From CAZKCK01 sp964552325 (GTDB lineage: Bacteria; Bacteroidota; Bacteroidia; Bacteroidales; TTA-H9): a DNA stretch of 18,095 nt. Shown here piece after piece: positions 1 to 8,453 of the stretch. The notes under the pieces are model-generated. The model ran no database searches. It saw nothing but the letters and a program-made list of their open reading frames with translations, and had not been told where the DNA came from. The position numbers and the translations under genes were made by a program. The stretch is taken from NCBI GenBank assembly GCA_964552325.1, contig CAZKHA010000061.1, forward strand, positions 1-18,095. The letters run 5' to 3'. Each line of letters begins with the position of its first letter. Position 1 is the stretch's first letter.

Positions 1-32
1 TAACCTTCATTACTAACCAAAATTTATTCATT

Positions 33-3000
33 ATGAGAAAATTTTCTTTCCTGCTTGCATTTCTAGCTTTGTTGGGCATGCAAGTAAACGCTCAGAGGCA
101 GCTTACCGGTACTGTTACCAGTGCCGATGATGGCTCAAGTATTCCAGGCGCTTCCGTTTTTGTTCAGGGTACCACTGTAGGTACGGTTACCGACATTAAT
201 GGAAAGTTTAATCTATCTGTTCCAACCGATGCTAAAGTCCTGATTTTCTCCTTTGTGGGAATGGAAACCAAGGATGTGGCAATTGGAAGCGGCAATGTTT
301 ATGATGTTAAACTCAAAGCAGCTTTAACTGCTCTCGAAGGAGTAGTTGTTACAGCCTTGGGTATTACCCGCGAAAAGAAATCGCTGGGTTATGCCACACA
401 AGACGTTAAAGGCGACGAACTTAACCAAGCTAGGCAAACCAACATGGTAAACGCACTATCAGGTAGGGTTGCTGGTGTTCAGGTAACGGGTTCTTCTGGT
501 AATATGGGTGGTTCTTCACGTGTGTTAATACGTGGCGTAAACTCTTTGCTTGGCAATAACAATCCTCTGTATGTAGTTGATGGAGTGCCAATTGACAACT
601 CTGACTATAACACTGCAAATACTGCACGTGGGGCTGGTGGTTATGACTATGGAAACATGGCCCAAGATATTAACTCTGATGATGTTGAATCCGTTTCAGT
701 TTTAAAAGGACCTTCTGCTGCAGCTCTTTATGGTTCACGCGCTGCTAATGGCGTAATCCTTATTACAACCAAAAAAGGCAAAACAAGCAAAACAAAACAA
801 GCTATTGGGGTTACTGTAAACTCTGGGGTTACCATGGAAAACGTGGCTTATCTTCCAAAGTATCAGTATTTGTATGGTGGGGGTTCCATTTTTGAAGACC
901 CAGATCCAAACGTAGCTCGCGATGGCTTCTTGGTGCAAGAAATCAATGGCAAACAGTACTTATTGCCCGATTATGCCACAGACGAAAGCTGGGGGCCTAA
1001 ATACGATGCCAATTTACAATACTTACCTGCTTGGAGCATCTACAACTGGGAAGAAGCTGGCAAACCAGCCACCGATTTAGAAACTACTCCTTGGGTAGCT
1101 GCTGCCAATGACGTTGAAACATTCTTCAAAACCTCGGTTGGTTACACCAACAACGTTGCACTTACCGGTGGAAATGAAAACAACTCCTTCCGCTTGTCGT
1201 ATACTAACCTTACCTCAACAGGCTATATGCCCAATAGCGAACTTGACCGTAATACCTTAAACTTTAACGGACAGTCGAAATTTGGCAGCCGTCTAGATGC
1301 ATTTGTTGCTGTAAACTATGTTAAGACCAATGCTTTAGGACGTCCATCAACAGGTTATGATGACAATAACGTAATGCAAAAGTTCAACCAATGGGGTCAA
1401 CGCCAGTTAGATATGAAACAATTGGAGAATTACAAAAGCCCCGATGGAACAAACCGCACATGGAACCGTAGGGCATGGGATGATCCAAGGCCAAACTATT
1501 CTGACAATCCATACTGGACCCGTAATGAGAACTATCAAAACGACAGCCGCGACAGGTATTATGGAAACGCTGGTTTAACCTATAAAATTACCGATTGGTT
1601 AAAAGTTACTTCAAAATACAATATGGATTCTTACACCTTCCGTAATGAAGAACGGGTGGCAGTGGGTTCACAAGCACTTTCATCTTACTTAGAAAACGTA
1701 CGTCAGGTAACCGAAACCAATGCAGAATTCTTGTTCTTAGCCAACAAACAGCTTACCGAAAACCTTAGCTTAAATGCTACTTTGGGTGGTAATAGGATGC
1801 ATCGCAATTATCAACGTAATGGTGGCATTACGGATGGCGGCTTGGTTATTCCTAATTTCTATAATCTTGGCAATTCAGCTTCTACAGCCATTTCACATGA
1901 TGCAACAACCCAAAAAGCCATCAATTCACTATATGGTAGTGCAACTTTAGGCTATAAAGGAATGCTTTATTTAGACATGAGTTTACGTAACGACTGGTCG
2001 TCAACATTACCCGCTGACAAGAACAGTTATCTATACCCATCAGCTACCTTAAGCTATATATTCACCGAAATGCCTTCGCTTAATAAAATTGCTTGGTTGA
2101 ATCTTGGTAAAGTTAGGTTTGGCGCATCAAAGGTTGGTAATGATACAGATCCATATGTTTTAGCTACTTTGTATGACAATTTCTCCAACTTTGGAAGCGA
2201 CATCCGTTACACAATGCCAAGCGCATTAAATAATGCAACCCTAAAACCTGAAAGCACTGTTGGTTGGGAAATTGGTACAGAATTGAAATTCTTCAACAGT
2301 CGATTAGGTTTTGACTTCACATACTATAACAAAACCACTAACGACCAGATTTTCAACGTGCCCATTTCAGCAGCCTCTGGATACTTATCAGCATGGGTTA
2401 ATGCTGGAAAAATCAACAACAAAGGTATCGAGCTTATGATAACTGGCACACCTCTTAAATTCAACGACTTCCAATGGGATATAAGTGTGAATTTTGCTAA
2501 GAACACCAACGAGGTGGTTGAACTAATGGAAGGCATCGAAAGCCTACGTTTAGGAACAGGCCCCTTTAATGTTACGGTTGAAGCTAGACTTGGCGAAGCT
2601 TATGGACAGCTAGTTGGATCAAACTATGTGTATGATGCTGCCGGAAATATTGTAGTTGACAAAGCTGGACGCTACCTAAAAACTACCGCTGTTGAATCTT
2701 TGGGAAGTGTATTGCCCGACTGGAATGCTGGTATCAACAACTCTTTCAAATATAAAGGATTTGATTTAGGTTTCTTGATTGATATTCAACAAGGTGGCAA
2801 GATTTTCTCAACAACCAATATGTGGGGTATGTATAGTGGTATCTTAGAAGAAACTGCTGCCACTAACGACCTTGGCAACAATGTACGCGACGAGGTTATC
2901 AAAAACGAAGACGGTTCTTATGACCCTGCTTCTGGAGGTTTAGTTCTTGAAGGTGTTTATGGAAAACTAAACGCTGATGGAACCGTTCAATACATTGATG

Positions 3001-3344
3001 CTTCAGGTGCCAATGTTGATGCTCCTATTACCAATGCTACACGCATCAGTGCTCAACGTTGGGCATGGGACCACTATTCAAGGCCAGCTGCTCAAAACGT
3101 ATTTGATGCTAGCTACATTAAATTGCGCGAAGTTCGTATAGGCTATACCATTCCTAAACAGTACACTGGACCTATTGCAAACCTACGGGTTTCTGTTTAT
3201 GGCCGTAACCTTGCTATGTGGGGAACCGATAACCAACATATTGATCCAGAAAACACTACCAGTGCAGGTAACGTTCAGGGTATTGAAGGAGGACAACTCC
3301 CTTCATTACGTTCATTTGGTTTCAACCTGAGCTTTAACTTTTAA
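33..3344 (+). CDS. SusC/RagA-family TonB-linked outer-membrane transporter
   Basis: This is a TonB-dependent outer-membrane channel that takes up a nutrient (oligosaccharide or peptide) together with the SusD-type lipoprotein encoded next to it. At 1103 residues it has the usual length for the family. Residues 1-20 form a signal peptide ending VNA. A carboxypeptidase-regulatory-like domain covers about 24-97, with the family segment GTTVGTVTDINGKF. A TonB-box-like stretch LEGVVVTALG is at 101-110. The plug domain runs from about 112 to 249 and includes LYVVDGVPID and ALYGSRAANGVILITTKKG. The rest is a beta-barrel ending in a terminal Phe (LSFNF), as expected for an outer-membrane protein. The ATG at 33 is chosen because it gives the signal peptide. 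The downstream SusD gene is 27 bases away, so the two are probably co-transcribed. The substrate cannot be told from the sequence, and no degradative enzyme lies in the window. Confidence 0.96.
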   Translation: MRKFSFLLAFLALLGMQVNAQRQLTGTVTSADDGSSIPGASVFVQGTTVGTVTDINGKFNLSVPTDAKVLIFSFVGMETKDVAIGSGNVYDVKLKAALTALEGVVVTALGITREKKSLGYATQDVKGDELNQARQTNMVNALSGRVAGVQVTGSSGNMGGSSRVLIRGVNSLLGNNNPLYVVDGVPIDNSDYNTANTARGAGGYDYGNMAQDINSDDVESVSVLKGPSAAALYGSRAANGVILITTKKGKTSKTKQAIGVTVNSGVTMENVAYLPKYQYLYGGGSIFEDPDPNVARDGFLVQEINGKQYLLPDYATDESWGPKYDANLQYLPAWSIYNWEEAGKPATDLETTPWVAAANDVETFFKTSVGYTNNVALTGGNENNSFRLSYTNLTSTGYMPNSELDRNTLNFNGQSKFGSRLDAFVAVNYVKTNALGRPSTGYDDNNVMQKFNQWGQRQLDMKQLENYKSPDGTNRTWNRRAWDDPRPNYSDNPYWTRNENYQNDSRDRYYGNAGLTYKITDWLKVTSKYNMDSYTFRNEERVAVGSQALSSYLENVRQVTETNAEFLFLANKQLTENLSLNATLGGNRMHRNYQRNGGITDGGLVIPNFYNLGNSASTAISHDATTQKAINSLYGSATLGYKGMLYLDMSLRNDWSSTLPADKNSYLYPSATLSYIFTEMPSLNKIAWLNLGKVRFGASKVGNDTDPYVLATLYDNFSNFGSDIRYTMPSALNNATLKPESTVGWEIGTELKFFNSRLGFDFTYYNKTTNDQIFNVPISAASGYLSAWVNAGKINNKGIELMITGTPLKFNDFQWDISVNFAKNTNEVVELMEGIESLRLGTGPFNVTVEARLGEAYGQLVGSNYVYDAAGNIVVDKAGRYLKTTAVESLGSVLPDWNAGINNSFKYKGFDLGFLIDIQQGGKIFSTTNMWGMYSGILEETAATNDLGNNVRDEVIKNEDGSYDPASGGLVLEGVYGKLNADGTVQYIDASGANVDAPITNATRISAQRWAWDHYSRPAAQNVFDASYIKLREVRIGYTIPKQYTGPIANLRVSVYGRNLAMWGTDNQHIDPENTTSAGNVQGIEGGQLPSLRSFGFNLSFNF

Positions 3345-3371
3345 TAATCCTTAACTTTAAAATTTATCAAT

Positions 3372-4910
3372 ATGAAATCAGCATATAAAATTTCAGTCTT
3401 ACTGAGCCTTTTTATATTCCTTATGGTTGGGTGTACAAAGGATTTTGAAACAATAAATAAAGACCCAAATAAAGCTTCAGAGGTGCCTACCTATGCTTTC
3501 TTAACCAATGCCCAAAAACAGTTGAACGACAATATGTTTGATGCTTGGTGGGGTGGCCGTCAAAGCATGCTTTGGTCCCAGTATTGGGCTCAAAACAACT
3601 ATACGGACGAAGATCGTTACAACATTCGCCAGAACATCAACAACACCTACTGGAGAACTCTTTATACCGTTATGGCCGACCTAAACGAAATTATTCGTTT
3701 AAACACGGATGAAGCAACTAAGGCAGGAATGTCAGCGTATGGAAGCAATGCCAACCAAATTGCTTCGGCTCGTATCCTCCGTGCATGGACTTTCCAACAT
3801 CTTACAGACCTTTATGGCGACATTCCTTATTTTGATGCATTAAAAGCTAACCAAGGCAGTGAGTTCTATTTGCCCAAATACGACAAACAGGCCGATGTTT
3901 ATCCTGCAATTATCATGGAACTCACCGAAGCTGCCGCACAAATTGATGGTGGCGCTGGCTGGACACAAGGCGATGTAATTTATGGTGGCGATATGACAAA
4001 ATGGAAAAAGTTTGCTAATTCTATCAAACTTCGCATGGCTTTGCGCATGATGAAAGCTGATAATGCAAAAGCTACCCAATATGCAAACGAGGCTATTGCT
4101 GCTGGTGTATTCGAAAGCAATGCTGACAATGCCGTGTTTAAATATTTAGGCGCCGCTCCTAACACAGCTCCCATGTACACTGCATATTACATTGATGCTC
4201 GTACCGACTTTGCCGTTACTGGCCAGTTTGTTGATCTGCTGAAAGGTATTCCTGTAGGCGGAGCTGCAAAAACCAATCCTTTTGCTGGTATTGCTGACCC
4301 TAGGTTACCCATTTTTGCTGACCCCGTACAAGATGGCACCATACTTGGCGAAGGAATTCAAGGTATGCCATATGGTATGGAAGATGGAACTACCAAACTT
4401 ATTGGTGCACAAGGCTCAAGCTGGCCTGGCGCAGCAATTCTTGCTCCCGATTTCGGCTGCATTATGATGAATTACTCCGAAGTAGCCTTTATCCTATCAG
4501 AGCTTAATGGTTGGAATCAAGCTAAATACATCGATGGTGTAACTTCTTCATTAGAATATTGGGGCGTTGCCCAAGCCGATATCGATGCTTATATTGCAGC
4601 TTTACCTGCCGCCAACATGGAAACTGTTCTTACGCAAAAATACATTGCTTTCTATACCCAAGGTTATGAAGCATGGTCAGAATACAGAAGAACCGGCTAT
4701 CCTAAAACCCTTGTTCATCCCAACGAAGTTACTTGGGTAAACTCAGCTGGCGAACAAATCAAATTCATCCCCTTACAAGGCGATGCTATTCCACGCAGGC
4801 TTACCTATCCCCAAGAAGAGCAAACTGTTAATGGCTCCAACTATGAGGCTGCCGTTGCTCAATTTGGCCAAGATGATTTTGCCACACGCATGTGGTGGGA
4901 TAAACAGTAG
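3372..4910 (+). CDS. SusD/RagB-family nutrient-binding lipoprotein (SusD-like_2 type)
   Basis: This is the surface lipoprotein partner of the preceding SusC-type channel. It is expected to close over the channel and capture the ligand. The N-terminus is a lipoprotein signal with the lipobox LMVGC, so Cys21 would be lipidated. The following residues (TKDFETINKDPNKASEVP) are typical of the SusD-like_2 subfamily. The segment TFQHLTDLYGDIPYFDA is the conserved TPR-helix region of SusD proteins, and the end RMWWDKQ is also a family hallmark. Its 512 residues fit the family. It is separated from the SusC gene by 27 bases and followed by a strong terminator, so it ends the operon. This subfamily occurs both in glycan loci and in loci without glycoside hydrolases. 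A peptide or other non-glycan substrate is therefore possible but not shown. Confidence 0.95.
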   Translation: MKSAYKISVLLSLFIFLMVGCTKDFETINKDPNKASEVPTYAFLTNAQKQLNDNMFDAWWGGRQSMLWSQYWAQNNYTDEDRYNIRQNINNTYWRTLYTVMADLNEIIRLNTDEATKAGMSAYGSNANQIASARILRAWTFQHLTDLYGDIPYFDALKANQGSEFYLPKYDKQADVYPAIIMELTEAAAQIDGGAGWTQGDVIYGGDMTKWKKFANSIKLRMALRMMKADNAKATQYANEAIAAGVFESNADNAVFKYLGAAPNTAPMYTAYYIDARTDFAVTGQFVDLLKGIPVGGAAKTNPFAGIADPRLPIFADPVQDGTILGEGIQGMPYGMEDGTTKLIGAQGSSWPGAAILAPDFGCIMMNYSEVAFILSELNGWNQAKYIDGVTSSLEYWGVAQADIDAYIAALPAANMETVLTQKYIAFYTQGYEAWSEYRRTGYPKTLVHPNEVTWVNSAGEQIKFIPLQGDAIPRRLTYPQEEQTVNGSNYEAAVAQFGQDDFATRMWWDKQ

Positions 4911-4933
4911 TTTATTCTAGAACACCTTTAACT

Positions 4934-4963
4934 AAAAATGGCGACCAAATGGTCGCCATTTTT
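4934..4963. terminator. Bidirectional intrinsic terminator between susD-like gene and purE
   Basis: A 13-bp perfect inverted repeat with core ATGGCGACC / GGTCGCCAT has a 4-base AAAT loop. It is flanked by an A-run on the left and a T-run on the right, so it looks like a terminator on both strands. It lies 23 bases after the SusD stop and 16 bases beyond the stop of the convergent purE. It can therefore end both transcripts. Confidence 0.9.
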
Positions 4964-4979
4964 CTTATTTGCTCGCACC

Positions 4980-5486
4980 TTAGTTCGTCTTGTATTCAAA
5001 TTTGATGGCCGAAAGCTCTTGATTTGCTTTAGTTACCTTGGTCTTTAGGTCTTCTTTAAAATCAAGGAGTTTTGCCTGTAGGGTTTCATCGCTCAATGCC
5101 AGCATTTGCGTCGCTAAAATAGCCGCGTTGCGTGCTGCATTCAAACCAACGGTAGCCACAGGTATTCCTGGGGGCATTTGAATAATGGCTAGCATGGCAT
5201 CAAGGCCTTCAAAAGTTGCTTTTATCGGCACCCCAATAACAGGCAATGTAGTCATAGATGCTACTACACCGGGTAAATGGGCAGCCATACCGGCAGCGGC
5301 TATTATTACTTTTACACCTCGTCCGGCGGCACCTTTGGCAAATTTCTCAACCATTTCAGGGGTGCGATGTGCCGATAATGCATTGATTTCAAAAGGAATT
5401 TGCATTTCATTTAAGAAATTGGCCGCATCCTCCATCACAGGATAGTCAGATGTGCTACCCATGATAATACTTATTTTAGGATTCAT
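4980..5486 (-). CDS. purE: 5-(carboxyamino)imidazole ribonucleotide mutase (class I PurE)
   Basis: PurE interconverts N5-CAIR and CAIR in de novo purine synthesis in the cytoplasm. The 168-residue protein has the class I motifs: GSTSDYPVM at 10-18, ALSAHRTPE at 36-44 with the catalytic-type His40, and AAHLPG at 68-73. The segment QMPPGIPVATVG at 103-114 is also typical. The bacterial class I enzyme normally needs PurK to supply N5-CAIR, and no purK is in this window. The gene is convergent with the SusCD operon and shares its terminator. It is divergent from the salvage gene hpt, with 136 bases between the two starts. The ATG at 5486 gives a standard N-terminus directly before the first beta strand (KISIIMGS). 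Confidence 0.96.
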   Translation of the reverse strand: MNPKISIIMGSTSDYPVMEDAANFLNEMQIPFEINALSAHRTPEMVEKFAKGAAGRGVKVIIAAAGMAAHLPGVVASMTTLPVIGVPIKATFEGLDAMLAIIQMPPGIPVATVGLNAARNAAILATQMLALSDETLQAKLLDFKEDLKTKVTKANQELSAIKFEYKTN

Positions 5487-5553
5487 TGTGCATTAAAATT
5501 ATTATGATTATCAAATATTTGCATTAGTATGCTTCATGTAAACCTTTTTTTAG

Positions 5554-5561
5554 TAGGTTTG
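5554..5561 (+). promoter_or_regulatory. Candidate -7 element for hpt-adk
   Basis: TAGGTTTG matches the Bacteroidota -7 consensus TAnnTTTG and lies 61 bases before the hpt start. I see no good -33 TTG at the usual distance of about 19-21 bases; the closest is TTC at 5533-5535. This is an inference from a consensus match only. Confidence 0.4.
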
Positions 5562-5563
5562 TG

Positions 5564-5571
5564 CAAAATTA
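5564..5571 (-). promoter_or_regulatory. Candidate -7 element for purE
   Basis: Read on the minus strand this is TAATTTTG, a full match to TAnnTTTG, 77 bases upstream of the purE start. A TTG (CAA at 5596-5598 on the plus strand) lies 24 bases further up, slightly beyond the usual spacing. The box is only two bases from the hpt -7 candidate on the other strand. Confidence 0.35.
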
Positions 5572-5622
5572 ATCAACATCTGGGTTAATTTTTGCCAATA
5601 CTGCAAACAAACTTCTCTTTTT

Positions 5623-6159
5623 ATGAAAACTATACGTGTCTTAGACAAAGAATTCGGCCTTTCGATAGATGCGGCCACAATTCAAATGGCTATTGAAAAC
5701 ATGGCTATTAAAATTAATGCCGATCTCGAGGGAAAAAACCCTTTGTTCTTGGTAGTGCTCAATGGGGCTTTTGTATTCGCTGCCGATTTAATCCGCACGA
5801 TTACCGTTGATTGCAACGTAACCTTCGTTAAGCTGTCGTCCTATTCAGGCACCTTTAGTACAACACACGTTCGCGAGTTAATTGGCCTCGATGAAGACGT
5901 GAATGGCCGGACAGTTGTGGTGGTAGAAGACATTATCGACACGGGTATTACAATGGATAATATGATGTTGAAACTTAAAGGTATGGGCGCCGCTGACGTG
6001 CGAATTGCCACCTTTTTGTTCAAACCAGGAGCCTTCCGTAAAAAATATCCTATTCACTATGTAGGAATCGAAATACCCAACGACTTCATCGTAGGCTACG
6101 GATTAGATTACGACGGCTATGGCCGTAACTTGCCAGATATCTACTCAATTGTAAAATAA
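5623..6159 (+). CDS. hpt: Hypoxanthine phosphoribosyltransferase
   Basis: Hpt salvages hypoxanthine (often also guanine) with PRPP to give IMP or GMP. The 178-residue protein carries the PRPP-binding loop VVVVEDIIDTGIT at 98-110, with the acidic pair Glu102-Asp103. It also has the early loop VVLNGAFVFAADLIR (44-58) and the mobile-loop region KLSSYSGT (70-77). The C-terminal base-binding segment is IPNDFIVGYGLDYDGYGRNLP (151-171), with Phe155 placed to stack on the purine. It begins a two-gene unit with adk, whose start is 11 bases after the hpt stop. Such hpt-adk pairing is common in Bacteroidia and links purine salvage to nucleotide phosphorylation. The start follows an A/T-rich leader without a Shine-Dalgarno sequence. 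Confidence 0.95.
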   Translation: MKTIRVLDKEFGLSIDAATIQMAIENMAIKINADLEGKNPLFLVVLNGAFVFAADLIRTITVDCNVTFVKLSSYSGTFSTTHVRELIGLDEDVNGRTVVVVEDIIDTGITMDNMMLKLKGMGAADVRIATFLFKPGAFRKKYPIHYVGIEIPNDFIVGYGLDYDGYGRNLPDIYSIVK

Positions 6160-6170
6160 CTATTTATCCT

Positions 6171-7340
6171 ATGCTAAACATTGCACTATTCGGCCCTCCG
6201 GGTGCTGGTAAAGGAACGCAGTCGAAACTGCTCATCGAAAAGTACAACTTAACCTACATTGCCACAGGCGATTTGTTAAGACAGGAAATTGCCGAAGAAT
6301 CTGACTTAGGCCTTGAAGCCAAAGAAACCATTGAAAGAGGAGAGCTGGTGCCCGATGACATTATTGTGCAGCTAATTGAAAAACGGATAAATACTGACAC
6401 CGAAGCCAAGGGGATCCTTTTTGATGGTTTTCCGCGTACGTATGTTCAAGCGTATATCCTCGAAGGCCTGCTGCTTCGTATGAATTCGCACCTTTCGTGC
6501 ATGTTGAGCCTTGAAGTACCACGTGAAGAATTAATTCACCGCATGCTCGAACGGGGCAAAACCTCGGGCCGTAGCGACGACAACCTAGAGGTTATTGAAT
6601 ACAGGCTTAAGGAGTACGACAACAAAACCATGCCCGTAATCGACTTCTACCATGAAAAAGGTAAGTATTATCCCATTGATGGTATTGGAACGGTTGAAGA
6701 AATCTTTGAACGCTTATGCCTTTCGGTTGACCAAACACTTACCAAGGAATGGCTTAATATCGTTTTGCTGGGCGCACCCGGCTCAGGCAAAGGAACCCAA
6801 GGCAAAACCCTTGCCGAAAAGCATGACTTGGTATATATTTCCACCGGTTCGTTGCTGCGCCGCGAGATAAAAGAAGGCACAGAGATTGGCGAAAAATCCA
6901 TCCCTTACATGGAAAAGGGCGAAATTGTACCCGATGAGATCGCCATTCGATTGATAGAACGCGAAATAGTGCTTCACCCCGATGCTAAAGGGTTTATTTT
7001 TAAAGGCTTCCCACGCACCATTGTTCAAGCGTACATTCTTGATGGATTGCTGAAGCGTATAAATTCGGGCGTTACACTTACCATTGAGCTAAAAGTGCCA
7101 ACATTAGAATGCTTTAAGCGCCTGGCAAGTCGTGCAAAAACGCCCAAAGGAAGGTCGTATGACAAAGATCCTGAATTGATTGTAAAACGTCTGGAAGAAT
7201 ATGAAACCAAAACCTCGTTGGTAAAGCAATATTACAAAAACGAAAACAAGTTCCTGAAGGTTGATGCCGTTGGAAATCCTTCAACCATAACCCAAAACTT
7301 GTCGGAGGTGGTCGAAAAAGCCTTTAAATCGGTTCGTTAA
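6171..7340 (+). CDS. adk: Tandem-domain adenylate kinase (two fused Adk domains, second one degenerate)
   Basis: Adenylate kinase interconverts ATP + AMP and 2 ADP. A normal bacterial enzyme has about 190-215 residues; this one has 389 because the whole domain occurs twice in one frame. Domain 1 (about 1-188) looks fully active. It has the P-loop GPPGAGKGT (8-16), TGDLLR (32-37), DGFPRT (85-90) with Asp85, a short zinc-free LID with RGKTSGRSDD (128-137), and Arg145. Domain 2 (about 194-389) keeps the P-loop GAPGSGKGT (201-209), GFPR (279-282) and Arg340. It has Ser227, Lys278 and Tyr330 in place of Asp34, Asp85 and Asp136, and Leu350 in place of Pro155. Both halves share the stretch VQAYIL-GLL-R-NS, which points to internal duplication. 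The gene follows hpt by 11 bases and is closed by a terminator. Activity of domain 2 is doubtful; a regulatory or AMP/ATP-binding role is inference. Confidence 0.93.
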   Translation: MLNIALFGPPGAGKGTQSKLLIEKYNLTYIATGDLLRQEIAEESDLGLEAKETIERGELVPDDIIVQLIEKRINTDTEAKGILFDGFPRTYVQAYILEGLLLRMNSHLSCMLSLEVPREELIHRMLERGKTSGRSDDNLEVIEYRLKEYDNKTMPVIDFYHEKGKYYPIDGIGTVEEIFERLCLSVDQTLTKEWLNIVLLGAPGSGKGTQGKTLAEKHDLVYISTGSLLRREIKEGTEIGEKSIPYMEKGEIVPDEIAIRLIEREIVLHPDAKGFIFKGFPRTIVQAYILDGLLKRINSGVTLTIELKVPTLECFKRLASRAKTPKGRSYDKDPELIVKRLEEYETKTSLVKQYYKNENKFLKVDAVGNPSTITQNLSEVVEKAFKSVR

Positions 7341-7359
7341 GAAACCAAGCATAATTATT

Positions 7360-7385
7360 AAACCGGGTAATGCCCGGTTTTTTTG
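7360..7385 (+). terminator. Intrinsic terminator after adk
   Basis: The 8-bp stem AAACCGGG / CCCGGTTT has a 5-base loop and is followed by a T-run that continues to 7384. It starts 20 bases after the adk stop. It separates hpt-adk from the obgE operon, and its T-run overlaps the -33 region of the obgE promoter candidate. Confidence 0.85.
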
Positions 7386-7414
7386 TGTTTTGTGCAAAAG
7401 CTTGATTACCTTTG
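7382..7414 (+). promoter_or_regulatory. Promoter of the obgE operon (TTTG - 21 - TACCTTTG)
   Basis: A -33 TTTG (7382-7385) and a -7 TACCTTTG (7407-7414) are separated by 21 bases, matching the Bacteroidota sigma-ABfr consensus. It lies 31 bases before the obgE ATG and directly downstream of the adk terminator. This is a consensus match, not experimental evidence. Confidence 0.65.
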
Positions 7415-7445
7415 CATTTCTTTTATGCCATTTAAAACACGTTGA

Positions 7446-8450
7446 ATGTCAGGTTCTAATTTTGTTGATTATGTGAAGCTATTCCTCCGATCGGGCAAAG
7501 GAGGAGGCGGTTCGGTGCATTTTCGCCGCGAGAAATATGTTGAAAGAGGTGGCCCTGATGGCGGAAATGGTGGCCGTGGCGGTCATATCATTTTAAAGGC
7601 CAATCATCAATTATGGACACTGTTGCACCTTAAATATACAAAACATCTATATGCTGGCGATGGAGAATCGGGACGAGGTGCCGGAAGCACCGGAGCTGAT
7701 GGTAATGACCAGATTGTAGAGGTTCCCGTAGGAACCGTAGCACGTGATTCAGAAACAGGCGAAATTTTGGCCGAACTTACCGAAAGCGGCCAAGAGGTTG
7801 TAATGTTAAAGGGTGGCAGAGGCGGCATGGGCAACGAACATTTTAAAACCGCCACACGGCAAGCACCAAAGTTTGCCCAACCGGGTGAAGATGGTATAGA
7901 AGGCTGGTATATTCTCGAGCTTAAGCTTTTGGCCGATGTTGGCTTGGTGGGTTTTCCAAATGCAGGCAAATCAACGCTCCTCTCCGTTATTTCGGCGGCA
8001 AAACCCGAAATTGCCGATTATCCCTTTACTACCCTAACGCCCAATTTGGGCATCGTTCCTTACAGGGACAATCGTTCATTTATAATGGCCGACATCCCTG
8101 GTATTATCGAAGGAGCCAGCCAGGGGAAAGGCCTGGGATTACGATTCCTTCGCCATATCGAACGCAATTCAATCCTCCTCTTTATGATACCGGCCGATAC
8201 CGATAACATAAAAAAGGATTACAAGATTTTGCTAAACGAGCTTAAAGAATATAACCCAGATTTGCTTGATAAAGCAAGAATTTTGGCCATAACCAAGTGC
8301 GACATGCTTGACGACGTCCTGATTAAGGACATGAAAAAACTACTACCGAGAGGCATTCCTTCGGTATTTATTTCATCGGTTGCCCAAACCGGTCTCGACC
8401 AGCTCAAAGATAAAATCTGGAAAGAACTCAACCCGGTTGTTATTGCATAG
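7446..8450 (+). CDS. obgE: Obg-family GTPase (ribosome assembly)
   Basis: Obg is an essential GTPase that binds the 50S subunit during late assembly and responds to the nucleotide state of the cell. Residues 1-160 form the glycine-rich Obg fold, with segments such as SGKGGGGSVHFRREK and GGRGGMGNEHF. The G domain follows: G1 GFPNAGKST (169-177), switch I YPFTTLTPNLG (192-202), G3 DIPG (216-219), G4 TKCD (283-286) and G5-like SSV (310-312). The usual Asn of NKxD is Thr here. The protein ends at residue 334 just after the G domain, so it lacks the C-terminal OCT domain of some family members. The PAP2 gene starts only 3 bases after its stop, so the two are clearly co-transcribed. Confidence 0.96.
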   Translation: MSGSNFVDYVKLFLRSGKGGGGSVHFRREKYVERGGPDGGNGGRGGHIILKANHQLWTLLHLKYTKHLYAGDGESGRGAGSTGADGNDQIVEVPVGTVARDSETGEILAELTESGQEVVMLKGGRGGMGNEHFKTATRQAPKFAQPGEDGIEGWYILELKLLADVGLVGFPNAGKSTLLSVISAAKPEIADYPFTTLTPNLGIVPYRDNRSFIMADIPGIIEGASQGKGLGLRFLRHIERNSILLFMIPADTDNIKKDYKILLNELKEYNPDLLDKARILAITKCDMLDDVLIKDMKKLLPRGIPSVFISSVAQTGLDQLKDKIWKELNPVVIA

Positions 8451-8453
8451 CTT

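Noticed and set aside
33..4910. A complete polysaccharide utilisation locus
   Set aside because: Only the SusC/SusD pair is visible. No glycoside hydrolase, sulfatase or regulator lies to the right, and the left side is outside the window.
7607..7969. A 120-residue open frame antisense to obgE
   Set aside because: It is a shadow of the glycine-rich obgE coding sequence with low-complexity Pro/Ser composition and no start context.
8292..8303. Defective G4 motif of ObgE (TKCD rather than NKxD)
   Set aside because: Thr in place of Asn is a tolerated variant in many GTPases, and I recall it in other Bacteroidota Obg proteins. The other G motifs are intact.
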